From assembly GCA_017160915.1 (NCBI GenBank), contig JACAWG010000054.1, forward strand, positions 82,147-146,146: 64,000 nucleotides of DNA. The letters run 5' to 3'. Every line of letters starts with the position of its first letter. Position 1 is the stretch's first letter. The notes under the pieces were generated by a model. The model did no database searches. It was not told the origin of the DNA and saw only the letters and a list, made by a program, of their open reading frames with translations. Shown here in pieces: positions 26,856 to 37,508 of the stretch. The DNA comes from Aggregatibacter actinomycetemcomitans. GTDB lineage: Bacteria; Pseudomonadota; Gammaproteobacteria; Enterobacterales; Pasteurellaceae. A program made the position numbers and the translations under genes.

Positions 26856-27941
26856 TTAACGCAGTTTTAACGTCACCAAACCGATTAACACGAGCATCAG
26901 GGAAATGATCCAGAAACGTACAATCACGCGCGGCTCCGGCCAGCCCTTTTTCTCGAAGTGGTGATGAATCGGCGCCATCAGGAAAATACGTTGTTTATTC
27001 CGCAGTTTGTAGGAGCCCACTTGTAAAATGACGGACAGGGTTTCCATCACGAACACGCCGCCCATAATTAATAATAAAAATTCCTGACGCACTAACACGG
27101 CAATCACGCCCAGCGCGCCACCTAATGCCAATGAGCCCACATCGCCCATAAACACCTGTGCAGGATAGGTATTGAACCACAAGAAACCTAAACCCGCACC
27201 GACGATAGCGGTACAGAACACCACTAATTCCGCGCTGAATTTAATGTACGGAATGTGTAAATATTCGGCGAAATTGATGTTCCCCGTCGCCCACGCGACT
27301 AAAGCAAATGCGCCTGCCACCAGCACCGTCGGCATAATTGCCAAGCCGTCCAAGCCGTCGGTGAAGTTCACCGCGTTGCTGGATCCAACGATAACGAAAT
27401 AAGACAGCACGATATAAAAGACACCGAGTTGCGGCATAAATTCTTTAAAAAACGGCACCACCAAACGGGTGGCATCGGTATCCTTGCCCATGGCGTACAT
27501 CCCGAAAATCGCCACTAAAGCGACCACGGAAAGCCAAAAATATTTCCAGCGGGCAATTAATCCGTCGGTGCTTTTGCGGGTAATTTTGCGGTAATCGTCC
27601 ACAAAACCAACCGCGCCATAACCGAATAACACGAATAAACTGAACCAAATGTACGGATTACGCAAATCCGCCCAAAGTAAGGTACTCACGCCGATGGCGA
27701 ATAAAATCATCACACCGCCCATAGTCGGTGTACCTTTTTTGGCAAAATGACTTTCCGGCCCGTCGTTACGCACGACCTGACCGAATTTTAACATCTGTAA
27801 GCGACGAATGACTTTCGGACCGATCCATAAAGACACTAAAAGTGCGGTCAATAAGGCTAAAATGGCACGCACGGTAATATAGGAAATAACGTGGAAACTC
27901 GAATAATATTTGGTTAAAAACTCAGCAATCCAAACTAACAT
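26856..27941 (-). CDS. mraY: Phospho-N-acetylmuramoyl-pentapeptide transferase (lipid I synthase)
   Basis: 361 residues (E. coli 360), ten membrane segments. It transfers phospho-MurNAc-pentapeptide to undecaprenyl phosphate. The FVDDYRK motif with the essential aspartates, [10 protein letters not shown], the Mg-binding [12 protein letters not shown] and the [15 protein letters not shown] triple-histidine loop are all seen. Its start overlaps the end of murF by seven bases. Confidence 0.98.
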   Translation of the reverse strand: MLVWIAEFLTKYYSSFHVISYITVRAILALLTALLVSLWIGPKVIRRLQMLKFGQVVRNDGPESHFAKKGTPTMGGVMILFAIGVSTLLWADLRNPYIWFSLFVLFGYGAVGFVDDYRKITRKSTDGLIARWKYFWLSVVALVAIFGMYAMGKDTDATRLVVPFFKEFMPQLGVFYIVLSYFVIVGSSNAVNFTDGLDGLAIMPTVLVAGAFALVAWATGNINFAEYLHIPYIKFSAELVVFCTAIVGAGLGFLWFNTYPAQVFMGDVGSLALGGALGVIAVLVRQEFLLLIMGGVFVMETLSVILQVGSYKLRNKQRIFLMAPIHHHFEKKGWPEPRVIVRFWIISLMLVLIGLVTLKLR

Positions 27942-29314
27942 AAAAAATTACCTTTTAATAAATCGATCACCTCTTCCATTTTCATGCTGCGTGATCCTTT
28001 CACCAAAACAACGACTTTTTGTTGTGCTAATTGTTGTTGAATAATCGGTGTTAAATAAGTTACAAGTTCCGTTTTATCGGTAAAATGGCGTCCGGAATTG
28101 ACCGCACTTATAGCGGCGCTGGAACGCCCGAAAGAAAGCACCAAGTCTAACTTGGCGGTATGCGCAAACTCGCCCACCTCTTGATGACAAAGTTGCGTAT
28201 TATCGCCTAATTCGCCCATATCACCAACAACAAAGACGCGAAAAGCAGGATATTTTTCTAGCACGGAAATTGCCGACTTCATGGAACCCACATTGGCGTT
28301 GTATGTGTCGTCCAGCAATAAGAGATTTTCGCAAGGTTGAATCGGGAACAAACGCCCTTTCACCAAAGACGGCGTTTCCAATCCTTTTTTCACCTGCGCC
28401 GTGGTGGCGCCCACGTTCATTGCCAAGGCGGTCGCCGCCAACGCATTGGAGACATTATGCTCGCCCAAATACGGTGAATTGATTTGCACGCTGCCTTGTG
28501 GCGTGTGGAGTAAGAAAGACGCGCCTTGTTCGGAGAAATGAATCTGTTCGGCGTAAAAATCCGCCTGCGGGTTATCATAAGCAAAATATTGCACGGCGTG
28601 CCGACCAATATCCGCCTGCCATTTTTGCTGATAATTATGTGTCAGATTAATAATAGCGACGCCCTGTTCCGTCAAGCCTCGAAAAATTTCGCCTTTTGCC
28701 GTCGCCACGCCGTCAAGGGAACCGAAGCCTTCCAAATGCGCCGCCATGACATTATTGACCAGAGCCACATCGGGTTTCGCCAGGGCGGTAGTGTAGGCGA
28801 TTTCACCAATATGATTGGCACCAAGTTCGATCACCGCGAACTTATGCCGTTCCGTTAAACGTAATAAAGTGAGTGGCACGCCGATGTCGTTGTTAAAATT
28901 GCCCTGAGTAAATAAAACGTCGTCAAAATCCACCGCACTTTGTTGCAAAATGGAGGCAACCATCTCTTTCACCGTGGTTTTACCGGAAGATCCCGTCATC
29001 GCCACCACTTTCGGATTGATTTTTTCACGTAGCCATTTGGCAAGTTGCCCTAAGGCAAGACGGCTGTCTTTAACGATAAGTTGGGCGATATTGCCTTCCG
29101 TCGGATGTTCAACCACCGCCGCCACACAACCCTGTTCGGCGGCTTTGGCAACATAATGGTGCGCATCGAAATTTTCGCCTTTAAGCGCAAAAAACAACCC
29201 GTTGCTCACTGTCTGACGGCTGTCCGTACTCACGCTTTCAACGGTAACCGTACCGTCACCCATGAGCTCCGCCCCTAAAATGGAGGCAATTTGTGAAAGA
29301 GATAATGTAATCAT
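27935..29314 (-). CDS. murF: UDP-N-acetylmuramoyl-tripeptide--D-alanyl-D-alanine ligase
   Basis: 459 residues. Mur ligase: N-terminal [27 protein letters not shown] loop [42 protein letters not shown] and [16 protein letters not shown]. It attaches D-Ala-D-Ala to the muramoyl tripeptide, the last cytoplasmic step. Normally the gene directly follows murE, but here a DUF924 gene stands between them, 28 bases upstream. Confidence 0.97.
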   Translation of the reverse strand: MITLSLSQIASILGAELMGDGTVTVESVSTDSRQTVSNGLFFALKGENFDAHHYVAKAAEQGCVAAVVEHPTEGNIAQLIVKDSRLALGQLAKWLREKINPKVVAMTGSSGKTTVKEMVASILQQSAVDFDDVLFTQGNFNNDIGVPLTLLRLTERHKFAVIELGANHIGEIAYTTALAKPDVALVNNVMAAHLEGFGSLDGVATAKGEIFRGLTEQGVAIINLTHNYQQKWQADIGRHAVQYFAYDNPQADFYAEQIHFSEQGASFLLHTPQGSVQINSPYLGEHNVSNALAATALAMNVGATTAQVKKGLETPSLVKGRLFPIQPCENLLLLDDTYNANVGSMKSAISVLEKYPAFRVFVVGDMGELGDNTQLCHQEVGEFAHTAKLDLVLSFGRSSAAISAVNSGRHFTDKTELVTYLTPIIQQQLAQQKVVVLVKGSRSMKMEEVIDLLKGNFLC

Positions 29315-29342
29315 GTTGTTTTTATTAATATGAATGAAAAAG

Positions 29343-29882
29343 TTAGAAAGAAGAGCCTTCCTGCGTCAGAAATTCCCGCTCTTCCGGCGTAGAAACCCGA
29401 TCTAAAATCTGATTTCGGTGCGGATAGCGTCCGAAACGATCGACAATATCCTTGTGGCGCAATTCGTAATCAAAGGTATAAGCGTCATTTAAAGCGGCAA
29501 ATAAAGGCAGTGCCTGCGCATGAATCAATGGGGATTCGGAGTGCATATAAGGCATGATCATAAATTTACGCCACACTTGCGGTAAGTTTTGATATTCCGG
29601 TAACTTCACCGCTTCCTGTGCCAGGGCGAGCGCCATCGGGTCCTGTGCAAAAGCACGTGGTGTATTGCGCCATAAATTACGGGAGAATTGATCAAGCACG
29701 ATAATTTCCGCCAAACGTCCGTCAATGCTGTTACGCCAATGCGCCAACTCACCTAAGGCAGCCGCTTCGGCAACATTGCCAAAACGTTCACGCAGCATGG
29801 CATCAAACTCGTCGCTTTTGCCGAACCATTGCGCCGGTTCGCATTCTTCAAACCAAAATGACAAAATGTCCTGTGCGTTCAT
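29343..29882 (-). CDS. DUF924 family protein inserted in the dcw cluster
   Basis: 179 residues. The family hallmarks are present: ILSFWFEECEPAQWF at the N-terminus, IIVLDQFSRNLWRNTPRAFAQDPMAL in the middle, and FMIMPYMHSESPLIH with HKDIVDRFGRYPHRN toward the end. The fold is an all-helical TPR-like one; no biochemical function is established to my knowledge. It is on the cluster strand, 15 bases after murE and 28 bases before murF, so it should be expressed with them. This position is not part of the standard dcw order. Codon use and base composition look native. Confidence 0.88.
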   Translation of the reverse strand: MNAQDILSFWFEECEPAQWFGKSDEFDAMLRERFGNVAEAAALGELAHWRNSIDGRLAEIIVLDQFSRNLWRNTPRAFAQDPMALALAQEAVKLPEYQNLPQVWRKFMIMPYMHSESPLIHAQALPLFAALNDAYTFDYELRHKDIVDRFGRYPHRNQILDRVSTPEEREFLTQEGSSF

Positions 29883-29897
29883 TCGACTCCCCTTGCT

Positions 29898-31367
29898 TTA
29901 CTTCATTAACAAATATTTTTTCGCCACTTCCTGATCGGAAAAATGATGTTTGGTTTTGCCAATGATTTGATAGTCTTCATGACCTTTACCGGCAATTAAA
30001 ATAACGTCATTTTCCACCGCACTTTTAATCGCGGTAGCAATGGCTTGTTCACGCTGATGAATGACTTGTACGCGTTGCGGATGGACAAAACCGGTTAAAA
30101 TATCCGCCATGATTTTCGTCGGCGCTTCCGTGCGAGGATTGTCATCGGTGGCAATAACATGATCCGCCAACTGTTCGGCAATTTTCGCCATCAGCGGACG
30201 TTTACCGCTGTCACGATCGCCACCACAACCGAAAATGCACCAAAGTTGTCCATGGCAATGTAGTCGCGCCGCCTGTAAGGCCTTTTCCAATGCGTCGGGC
30301 GTATGCGCATAATCCACAATCACCGTCGGTTTTTGCGGTTCATGCAGCATTTCCATACGACCGCATACGCCGGTTAATTTATGTACGCTGTTAATGAGAT
30401 CAGATAAGGGATAACCGAGCGTTAGCAAGGTTGCAGTCACCAATAATAAATTGCTGACATTAAAAGCGCCGATAAGCGAGCTTTGTAATTCGCCGTTGCC
30501 CCAGGAGGATTCAAATTGAATTGTTGCGCCTTTATGATTAAAGCGCACATCAACGGCTTTCAGCCAGTTGGCTTGTTGCGGGAGAAAATCCGCCTTGGCG
30601 CTGACCGCCACGGCATGAGGCATTTCCGCCAACCACGCCACACCGACGGGATCATCCGCGTCAATAATCTGATAACGACTATCCAGCTCGGTAAACAGGC
30701 GTTTTTTTGCCGCCGCGTAATTTTCCATGGTGTGATGGTAATCCAAATGATCGCGGCTTAAATTGGTAAACACCGCCGCGCTGAAATGCACGGATTCTAT
30801 GCGATGCTGCACCAACCCATGGGAAGACACTTCAATCGCCGCAAAGTCCGCTCCTTGTGCGACGAAATCCGCCAGCGAGGCTTGAATCTCGACGGCGGAG
30901 CCGGTGGTATTCGCGGCTTCTTTCACCTGACCGAATAAACCGTTACCGATGGTACCCATCACGGCGCTGGTGTGACCTAACAGTTGCGTCCATTGCGCCA
31001 GTAATTGCGCGGTAGTGGTCTTGCCGTTGGTGCCTGTCACGCCCACTAAAGTCAAATGTTTGGAAGGATATTGATAGAACACATCGGCAAGACGGGATAA
31101 ATTTTCGCTTAGCCGATAAAAGGCAATGAGAGGAATCCCTTGTTCGTAATGCACCTGAAGATGTTGCGGCGCAGAATCGGCTTCAAAAATGACCGCACTT
31201 GCGCCGTTCTGTATGGCTTGCGGAATGTATTGGCGACCGTCGGTTTGGTGCCCTTTAACGGCAATAAAAAGACAGCCGGCCTTTGCAGTACGGCTGTCTA
31301 ATGTCATTTCGGTAAGGTTGATGTCTCCGGCAATATCAATCCCTAAAAGTGCGGTTAATCGGTGCAT
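29898..31367 (-). CDS. murE: UDP-N-acetylmuramoyl-L-alanyl-D-glutamate--2,6-diaminopimelate ligase
   Basis: 489 residues. Mur ligase: [24 protein letters not shown] loop [37 protein letters not shown] and the DNPR motif in [11 protein letters not shown], which selects meso-diaminopimelate rather than lysine. It adds the third residue of the stem peptide. Located 17 bases after ftsI; uptake signals lie inside. Confidence 0.97.
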   Translation of the reverse strand: MHRLTALLGIDIAGDINLTEMTLDSRTAKAGCLFIAVKGHQTDGRQYIPQAIQNGASAVIFEADSAPQHLQVHYEQGIPLIAFYRLSENLSRLADVFYQYPSKHLTLVGVTGTNGKTTTAQLLAQWTQLLGHTSAVMGTIGNGLFGQVKEAANTTGSAVEIQASLADFVAQGADFAAIEVSSHGLVQHRIESVHFSAAVFTNLSRDHLDYHHTMENYAAAKKRLFTELDSRYQIIDADDPVGVAWLAEMPHAVAVSAKADFLPQQANWLKAVDVRFNHKGATIQFESSWGNGELQSSLIGAFNVSNLLLVTATLLTLGYPLSDLINSVHKLTGVCGRMEMLHEPQKPTVIVDYAHTPDALEKALQAARLHCHGQLWCIFGCGGDRDSGKRPLMAKIAEQLADHVIATDDNPRTEAPTKIMADILTGFVHPQRVQVIHQREQAIATAIKSAVENDVILIAGKGHEDYQIIGKTKHHFSDQEVAKKYLLMK

Positions 31368-31384
31368 TGTTTTTTCTCATCAAT

Positions 31385-33217
31385 TTAGTTTACGCCATTC
31401 GCCTTTTTATCGCTCAAACGCACGGTGCGTTTCGCCGTTTTTTCCTGATCCAAACCATCCGGCGCAACGTTATTGGTGCGTAATGCGTAACTCATAATAT
31501 TGGAGAACAACGGTGCAGACACCGCACCACCATAGTATTGACCCGCTTTCGGATCGTTAATCAGAACCACCAGGGCATAACGCGGGTCGGAAATCGGTGC
31601 GATACCTGCGGTGTATGCCACATATTTATCCACATAACGACCGTTTTCCAATTTTTTCGCCGTACCGGTTTTCACACCGACACGATAACCGTCCACCATG
31701 GCACGACCGTTTTTAATCGCCACTTTTTCCATCATATTCACCACTTCACGGGTGATTTTTTCGGAGAACACACGATTACCCACCACCGGCGGATCCACTT
31801 TGGTAATGGATAACGGACGATAAATCCCGAAACTGCCTAACGTCACATAAGCACGTGCAATTTGCAACGGTGTGGCGTTAATACCGTAACCATAAGCCAC
31901 GTTAGCGCGTTCAATATCGGACCAACGGGCACGATGGGCATTTAACAAACCGGATTGCTCACCGATTAAACCTAAATCCGTTGCTTTGCCTAAGCCCGCA
32001 TTTTGATAAGTTTCCATCAACGCATTCGGCGGCATACGCAACGCCAAACGGCTCACCCCACGGTTACTGGAATTTTCCAAAATACCGTCTAAGGTTAATT
32101 TATCGCGAGGTGCCACGTCTTTAACTTCGTGACCGTTTAAAACTAATGGACCGGTGTTAATCACTTCGTCACGACGTACCGCGCCGCGTTGAAGTGCGGT
32201 CAAAACGACGAACGGTTTTACGGTGGAACCCGGCTCGAACGTATCGGTAATCGCACGGTTACGCATTAATTCGGATTTCACGCCGGTACGGTTATTCGGG
32301 TTATAAGACGGCGCGTTCACCATCGCCAAGACTTCGCCGGTACGCACATCCACCAACACGGCGGTACCTGATTCCGCTTTATTTTCCGCCACCGCTTTCT
32401 TAATTTCACGGTACACCATGGATTGTAATTTTTCGTCGATACTTAAGGTCACGTCTTGCGCGTCATATTTCTTCACATCGGCGATATTTTCCACGATGTT
32501 ACCGAATTTATCTTTACGGTAAGTGCGCAAACCGGATTTCCCGATCAACATGGAATCAAAACTTTTCTCGATACCTTCAATACCTGCGCCGTCAATGTTG
32601 GTATAACCGATTAAATGCGCGGTTTCCTCCACGCGAGGATAGAAACGACGCGGTTCGGCTTTCAACACGATGCCGGTAATTTTTAAATCTTTAACATAGC
32701 TTGCCAGTGTCGGTGAAATCTGACGGGATAAATACACGAAGCGGGATTTCGGATCTTTTTCCACCCGTTTAAGTAAATTGCTGTATGAAATACCCAAGGC
32801 TTCCGCCAGTTTTTGCCAGCGTTCTTTATCCTTCAGGGAATTTTCATCAAAAATGAATTTCGGATCGGCAACCACGGAATACATCGGTACGCTAACGGAA
32901 AGCAGCTGACCGTTACGATCTAAAATCGAACCGCGCACGAACTGCACTTCCTGTTTGCGTAAGGAGCGTTTATCCGCCTCATCAATTAACGAATCGGCAT
33001 TCACGATTTGAACATAAGCCGCTTGAGCAATAAGCGCGGTCAAGCCCGCCACAATTAAACTTAGTGCGGAGAAATAACGACCTTTCAGGAAACTTCTTTC
33101 ATAGACTTGTTTCGGTTTGTTCGGTTTTACCGCAGAACCGCTTTTAGAGGAAGTTTTTGTCGTTTTCTTTGGTTTTAAAGGTTTTACCGATTTATTAAAT
33201 TTCACCATTTTCATCAC
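31385..33217 (-). CDS. ftsI: Peptidoglycan D,D-transpeptidase FtsI (PBP3)
   Basis: 610 residues. Short basic cytoplasmic tail rich in Lys and Ser/Thr, one membrane segment at about 50-68, a pedestal domain ([21 protein letters not shown]), and a penicillin-binding transpeptidase domain with STVKPF (nucleophile serine), SSN (in [11 protein letters not shown]) and KTGTAKK. It crosslinks septal peptidoglycan with FtsW and is the target of cephalosporins such as cephalexin. The ATG is followed by a second ATG; either could start. It lies eight bases after ftsL. Confidence 0.97.
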   Translation of the reverse strand: MMKMVKFNKSVKPLKPKKTTKTSSKSGSAVKPNKPKQVYERSFLKGRYFSALSLIVAGLTALIAQAAYVQIVNADSLIDEADKRSLRKQEVQFVRGSILDRNGQLLSVSVPMYSVVADPKFIFDENSLKDKERWQKLAEALGISYSNLLKRVEKDPKSRFVYLSRQISPTLASYVKDLKITGIVLKAEPRRFYPRVEETAHLIGYTNIDGAGIEGIEKSFDSMLIGKSGLRTYRKDKFGNIVENIADVKKYDAQDVTLSIDEKLQSMVYREIKKAVAENKAESGTAVLVDVRTGEVLAMVNAPSYNPNNRTGVKSELMRNRAITDTFEPGSTVKPFVVLTALQRGAVRRDEVINTGPLVLNGHEVKDVAPRDKLTLDGILENSSNRGVSRLALRMPPNALMETYQNAGLGKATDLGLIGEQSGLLNAHRARWSDIERANVAYGYGINATPLQIARAYVTLGSFGIYRPLSITKVDPPVVGNRVFSEKITREVVNMMEKVAIKNGRAMVDGYRVGVKTGTAKKLENGRYVDKYVAYTAGIAPISDPRYALVVLINDPKAGQYYGGAVSAPLFSNIMSYALRTNNVAPDGLDQEKTAKRTVRLSDKKANGVN

Positions 33218-33225
33218 CTTCAGCT

Positions 33226-33543
33226 TTACTCAAGAATAACAACTTCTTGTTCGGGTGTTGCACGCTGCATGCCTAATTGTTTGGCAATCGCTTCAATTCG
33301 AGTGTTATCGCTTTGTGTCGCCTCTTCTAATTTTAGATTTAAAAATTCGTTTTCTAATGCTTGGTGCTGAAGAACCAAATCGCCTTTTTCCGCCACCAGA
33401 CTCCGGGTTTGATGGGTAATCCACACTGTGCCGAGCGCCGTAATGACAATCAAAAATAACAGGATAAGGACAAACTTATTCGACGTGAATAAGTCTTCCA
33501 TAATAATGTCTTGTAGCGGGTATCTATCGTTATTTTCCAACAT
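33226..33543 (-). CDS. ftsL: Cell division protein FtsL
   Basis: 105 residues. A 23-residue cytoplasmic part, one membrane helix (about 24-44, [19 protein letters not shown]), then a periplasmic leucine-zipper-like coiled coil (about 50-90). It forms the FtsQLB complex that activates FtsWI. Identified by size, topology and place between rsmH and ftsI; sequence conservation is low in this family. It overlaps the rsmH stop by one base. Confidence 0.9.
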   Translation of the reverse strand: MLENNDRYPLQDIIMEDLFTSNKFVLILLFLIVITALGTVWITHQTRSLVAEKGDLVLQHQALENEFLNLKLEEATQSDNTRIEAIAKQLGMQRATPEQEVVILE

Positions 33544-34511
33544 CAGTTAATTCTCTCCGCAACACGTAATACGGCACTTCTGGCTCTTGGGTTTTGTGCA
33601 ATTTCAGCTTCACTCGGCATAATCGCCTTGCCGATCACTTTTAACGTCTGATTACGCTGAATTTGATCTTCGCGTAACGGAAGCCCTTTCGGAATTGCTT
33701 CGCCTTGGCTTTGTTTGCGCATAAATTGCTTCACCATACGATCTTCCAGCGAATGGAAACTGATCACGGATAAACGCCCTTTAGGGGCTAACACGCTTAA
33801 TGCGGACTGCAATACATTTTCCAGTTCATCCAACTCGGCATTAATGTAAATCCGAATTGCCTGAAAGCTGCGGGTCGCCGGATGTTTATGTTTATCTTTA
33901 AATGGCACTGCCTGTGCAATGAGTTCGGCAAGTTGCAAGGTGCGCGCTAAAAATTCACCGCCATTTTGCACCGCACTTTTGTTGTAATCGACGATGGCTT
34001 TGGCGATACGCTTGGCAAAACGCTCTTCACCGAAGGTTTTTAACACCCATGCCAAATCCTGCTCGGAAACCTGTGCAAGCCATTCGGCGGCAGATATGCC
34101 TTTTGAACTGTCCATACGCATATCTAACGGACCGTCTTTCATAAAACTGAAACCGCGCTCTGCATCGTCCAATTGCGGTGAAGACACGCCAAGATCAAGC
34201 AAAATGCCATCAACCTTACCGACTAAACCGAGTTTTTCACAAATCGGCAGGATTTCCGAGAAAGTATTGTGTTCAATATGAAAACGCGGATCTTGAATTT
34301 TTTGTGCTTCAGCTACCGCCTGCGGATCGCGATCGATAGCAATCAACTTACCGTTAGCCGATAATTGGGAAAGGATTAAACGGGAGTGTCCACCACGTCC
34401 AAACGTACCATCAATATAAATGCCGTTTTCTTTCAACGCCAAGCCGTCCACGGTTTCATGTAATAAAACCGTCAAATGCTCAGTTGAAGAAAAGGTATTT
34501 AAATGCGTCAT
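33543..34511 (-). CDS. rsmH: 16S rRNA (cytosine-1402 N4) methyltransferase
   Basis: 322 residues (formerly MraW). SAM-binding [51 protein letters not shown] and [15 protein letters not shown] are the family signatures. It methylates the P-site region of 16S rRNA. Second gene of the cluster, separated from mraZ by 109 bases containing a hairpin. Confidence 0.97.
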   Translation of the reverse strand: MTHLNTFSSTEHLTVLLHETVDGLALKENGIYIDGTFGRGGHSRLILSQLSANGKLIAIDRDPQAVAEAQKIQDPRFHIEHNTFSEILPICEKLGLVGKVDGILLDLGVSSPQLDDAERGFSFMKDGPLDMRMDSSKGISAAEWLAQVSEQDLAWVLKTFGEERFAKRIAKAIVDYNKSAVQNGGEFLARTLQLAELIAQAVPFKDKHKHPATRSFQAIRIYINAELDELENVLQSALSVLAPKGRLSVISFHSLEDRMVKQFMRKQSQGEAIPKGLPLREDQIQRNQTLKVIGKAIMPSEAEIAQNPRARSAVLRVAERIN

Positions 34512-34564
34512 AATCCATTACCAATGGTACATAAAAATTACAATGTAAAATAAAGAGAAGATAG

Positions 34565-34582
34565 AGCGGCGTAACCGCCGCT
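34565..34582 (-). terminator. Hairpin between mraZ and rsmH, possible attenuator
   Basis: AGCGGCG (34565-34571), loop TAAC, CGCCGCT (34576-34582), followed on the minus strand by CTATCTTCTCTTTATTTT. The stem is G+C-rich but the tail is only pyrimidine-rich, so partial termination or mRNA processing is more likely than a full stop. Confidence 0.5.
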
Positions 34583-34620
34583 TATCTTTTGCTAGTGCCG
34601 CTGTTCTGTGAGTTTGCCTC

Positions 34621-35079
34621 TTATAATGACAGCGTTTTTAATTTTTCCGATAATGCAAAGGTATCCGTTGCACCTAATGCCATGTCTTGTTCCACCTGGG
34701 CTTGCCATTCCGCATCACTCCAGATTTCAAATTTATTCAATTGTCCGACCAGCATAATGGATTTTTCTAATTTGGCATGTTGGCGCAATGGACCGCTAAT
34801 TAAAATTCGCCCTGCACTATCCAATTCACATTCGGTGGCATAGCCCAACATCACCCGTTGCAAACTGCGTTGTACAGGATCAAAGTTGGAAAGCTCGAGG
34901 AGTTTTTGTTCAATAATTTCCCATTCCTGCAACGGATAAAGCAATAAACAAGGTTGACGAATATCTACGGTGCACACCATTTGTCCTTGATTTTGTTCCA
35001 AAAGTTCGGCGCGATAGCGGGTCGGGATAGAAATTCTACCCTTCACATCTAAATTAACCGCCGAAGCTCCACGAAACAT
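34621..35079 (-). CDS. mraZ: Transcriptional regulator MraZ
   Basis: 152 residues from the ATG at 35079, exactly the family length, with AAAAAAGGAAT upstream; the frame stays open 225 bases further, but that stretch is the promoter and operator region. Two AbrB-like SpoVT domains: [23 protein letters not shown] and [22 protein letters not shown]. It binds the repeats at 35139-35162 and represses its own cluster. First gene of dcw. Confidence 0.97.
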   Translation of the reverse strand: MFRGASAVNLDVKGRISIPTRYRAELLEQNQGQMVCTVDIRQPCLLLYPLQEWEIIEQKLLELSNFDPVQRSLQRVMLGYATECELDSAGRILISGPLRQHAKLEKSIMLVGQLNKFEIWSDAEWQAQVEQDMALGATDTFALSEKLKTLSL

Positions 35080-35138
35080 GAATTTATTCCTTTTTTCCGT
35101 TTGGATGGTCAGAATTTGGGATTTTCTTCCAAAATTCT

Positions 35139-35162
35139 CCACAAAAAACCACTTTCTACCAC
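35139..35162 (-). promoter_or_regulatory. MraZ operator: three GTGG boxes at 10-bp spacing
   Basis: CCAC on the plus strand (GTGG on the coding strand) at 35139-35142, 35149-35152 and 35159-35162, exactly one helical turn apart. This is the known layout of MraZ boxes upstream of mraZ. They sit 60-83 bases upstream of the mraZ ATG, just after the predicted start of transcription. Confidence 0.8.
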
Positions 35163-35171
35163 TTTTCGCTA

Positions 35172-35200
35172 AGTTTATTATTTGTTTGGTCAAGTTGCAA
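35172..35200 (-). promoter_or_regulatory. Candidate mra promoter
   Basis: On the minus strand TTGCAA (35200-35195), 17-base spacer, TAAACT (35177-35172); four of six matches in each hexamer. Its start would fall near 35165, at the edge of the MraZ boxes, so bound MraZ could block initiation. Confidence 0.45.
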
Positions 35201-35284
35201 GCTGTTTCAGGATCCTCTGTGTAAAGTTTTTGTATGTTCTTTAAAATTATGATCTTTTTTGAGATGAAATCGCGGGCATAAAAA

Positions 35285-35316
35285 AACACCCTGCCAATTT
35301 TCATTAGCAGGGTGTT
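35285..35316 (-). terminator. Terminator of cstA
   Basis: AACACCCTGC (35285-35294), 12-base loop, GCAGGGTGTT (35307-35316), then a T run on the minus strand (35284-35279). It separates cstA from the dcw cluster. Confidence 0.9.
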
Positions 35317-35353
35317 GCTTTTCTGTTTACCGCCAAAAGTGCGGTAGAAATTT

Positions 35354-36952
35354 TTATTGTTTTGCGAGGTTATCCACTAATGCATCAGGATCCGGTTCGC
35401 CGGAACGTTTAACCAATGCGAAGAACAACACGACGCATACGATGGTTGTGGCGAAACCTAAATAAACGGACAACTGATAATCTAAGTTAAAGCCGATTTT
35501 GTTGTAGTATAAGTAGGTTGCGCAAACGGTGGTGATAAACCATGCCGGGATTGAAGCCACCCAGTGGAATTTATGGTAGCGATACAAATAAGCTGCCGCT
35601 GTCCATAACATCACCATCGCAGTCATTTGGTTTGCCCAAGTGAAATAGCGCCATAATATGGTGAAGTTAATGGTAGAAACGAAATAACCTAACACGAACA
35701 ACGGAACCGCAATCACTAAACGTTTGGAAAGTGAACGTTGATCAACATGGAAGATTTCCGCTAATTGCAAACGTGCGGCACGGAAGGCGGTGTCGCCGGA
35801 AGTGATTGGCAATACCACCACACCTAACACGGCAAAGATCCCACCAACGAAACCTAAGAAATGTAATGAGCTGTCATACACTACTTTGGACGGAGAACCT
35901 GCAGTAATGGCATCTTGTAATGCTTGCGGATTTTCATAGAACGCCAGACCGACCATACACCAGATTAACGCAATGATACCTTCTGTAATCATCGCGCCAT
36001 AAAAAATGAAACGACCTTCTTTTTCATTTTCTGCACAACGCGCCATTAATGGGGTTTGCGTCGCATGGAAGCCGGATAACGCACCACAGGAAATGGTTAA
36101 GAACAAGAGAGGCCAAATCGGCACATCACCCTTCACTTGGAAGTTTTGTGTGAATTTATCCCAAGTCAAACCTTGACCGTCAGCATCAATCGTACGGAAG
36201 AATTCAATCGGATCCACGGCACTGAAGTGCGCAGACACCAAACCGTACACCATACCCACGGACATGAAGAGCAATAAAGCACCAAAGAGCGGATAGATTC
36301 GACCGATAATTTTATCGATTGGCAATAAGGTAGCAAGAATGTAGTAAGCGAAGATAATGACTGTCCAAACGGCAACCACGGTCGCTTTATCCATTCCCCA
36401 TACTGTGACACCGCCGGCTTCAACCGCCTGATGTACCGCTTCCGCATCACCAAGTTGTAACGCACCTTGAGAAGCGCCTAGTACATCCATGGTAATGGTC
36501 CCCATTAATTGTGCCGGGCTTGCCACGAAGACCACACCGACCAATAACAGAAGAACAAGCGCCAAAACATTAATGAAGACTTTGACCGGGCGACCTAAGA
36601 ATTTACCTGCCAAATAAGGCATGGTTGCACCGCCGTGACGGATACTTAACATGCCGCAGAAATAGTCATGCACCGCACCGGCAAAAATACAGCCGATCAC
36701 GATCCACAACATTGCCACAGGTCCGTATAGCGCCCCCAAAATCGGACCGAAAATCGGACCGGTGCCGGCAATGTTTAATAACTGAATTAACCAAATTTTG
36801 GTTTTGGACATTGGCATGTAATCCACGCCATCAGTGAGTTCATACGCAGGTGTTTGACGCTTAGGGTTAATGACGAAAATCTTTTCGATGATTTTGCCGT
36901 AAATAAAATACCCTAAAATCAACACCAAAACACAGAAGAAAAACCACAACAT
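35354..36952 (-). CDS. cstA: CstA family carbon starvation / pyruvate transporter
   Basis: 532 residues with about 14 membrane segments, shorter than E. coli CstA (701) but typical of compact members. Family blocks: [59 protein letters not shown] and [21 protein letters not shown]. Relatives import pyruvate or peptides in carbon limitation. Single gene with a perfect CRP site 168 bases upstream (37121-37136) and its own terminator, which fits CRP-cAMP control. Confidence 0.9.
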   Translation of the reverse strand: MLWFFFCVLVLILGYFIYGKIIEKIFVINPKRQTPAYELTDGVDYMPMSKTKIWLIQLLNIAGTGPIFGPILGALYGPVAMLWIVIGCIFAGAVHDYFCGMLSIRHGGATMPYLAGKFLGRPVKVFINVLALVLLLLVGVVFVASPAQLMGTITMDVLGASQGALQLGDAEAVHQAVEAGGVTVWGMDKATVVAVWTVIIFAYYILATLLPIDKIIGRIYPLFGALLLFMSVGMVYGLVSAHFSAVDPIEFFRTIDADGQGLTWDKFTQNFQVKGDVPIWPLLFLTISCGALSGFHATQTPLMARCAENEKEGRFIFYGAMITEGIIALIWCMVGLAFYENPQALQDAITAGSPSKVVYDSSLHFLGFVGGIFAVLGVVVLPITSGDTAFRAARLQLAEIFHVDQRSLSKRLVIAVPLFVLGYFVSTINFTILWRYFTWANQMTAMVMLWTAAAYLYRYHKFHWVASIPAWFITTVCATYLYYNKIGFNLDYQLSVYLGFATTIVCVVLFFALVKRSGEPDPDALVDNLAKQ

Positions 36953-37120
36953 ATAAAAATCCTACAAAGAGAACAGTGAGTTTAATGAGTCAGAAAAATA
37001 ACCGTGTTCGGGTTAATTTAAAGTAATTTACTCGAAACCGAGTAAAGCGGCGCTATTTTAGGGCGCTGTTACAATTAAGTAAATAAACTATGATCCATCG
37101 GTTCAAAATATCTTCATAAA

Positions 37121-37136
37121 ATGTGATATGAATCAC
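37121..37136. promoter_or_regulatory. CRP site between cstA and the zinc-ribbon gene
   Basis: TGTGATATGAATCACA is a perfect TGTGA-N6-TCACA site; the flanks extend the symmetry to AAAATGTGAT and ATCACATTTT. It lies upstream of both divergent genes. cstA is a classic CRP target, so it is the likely client. Confidence 0.8.
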
Positions 37137-37236
37137 ATTTTCATCCGAAACCGAAAGTGCGGTATAAATTTCTTGTGTTTTGAACAAAAATCGCTACATT
37201 GTGCTTTTTGTTAAAATTGATTCCATCGGAGAAATC

Positions 37237-37470
37237 ATGTTACATCGCTGCCCCGAATGCCGTAAGAAAATCAGTGAAAGTGCGGAATTTTGTCCGAACT
37301 GCGGATTTTCCTTTAAACCGGAAAATCTTGAAGCCTATAAACAAAAACTGGAAGCCCGCCGATTACAAAATGAAGAAATCAATCGCAAGAGTGTCAAACT
37401 CCACTTAATTTGGGGCGCCATTTTTGCTTTGGTGCTGATTGTGGCAGGTTGGTTAACAAACGCGGAATAA
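37237..37470 (+). CDS. Zinc-ribbon protein with one membrane segment
   Basis: 77 residues from the ATG at 37237 (CGGAGAA upstream); an upstream in-frame start at 37180 has no ribosome site. MLHRCPECRKKISESAEFCPNCGFSF is a rubredoxin-like zinc ribbon with two CXXC pairs. A charged helix (about 30-54) and one C-terminal membrane helix (about 56-73) follow. Function unknown; such proteins are common as small tail-anchored membrane proteins. It faces artJ on the other side. Confidence 0.8.
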   Translation: MLHRCPECRKKISESAEFCPNCGFSFKPENLEAYKQKLEARRLQNEEINRKSVKLHLIWGAIFALVLIVAGWLTNAE

Positions 37471-37475
37471 CCAAT

Positions 37476-37496
37476 GGGCGGGATCTGCTCCCGCCC
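37476..37496. terminator. G+C-rich hairpin between the zinc-ribbon gene and artJ
   Basis: GGGCGGGA (37476-37483), loop TCTGC, TCCCGCCC (37489-37496) between two convergent genes. There is no T run on the plus side (CTGTTACTC), so its strength as a terminator is uncertain. Confidence 0.55.
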
Positions 37497-37508
37497 CTGT
37501 TACTCTCC

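Noticed and set aside
35080-35304. N-terminal extension of mraZ by 75 codons
   Set aside because: Covers the promoter and MraZ boxes; the 152-residue start matches the family.
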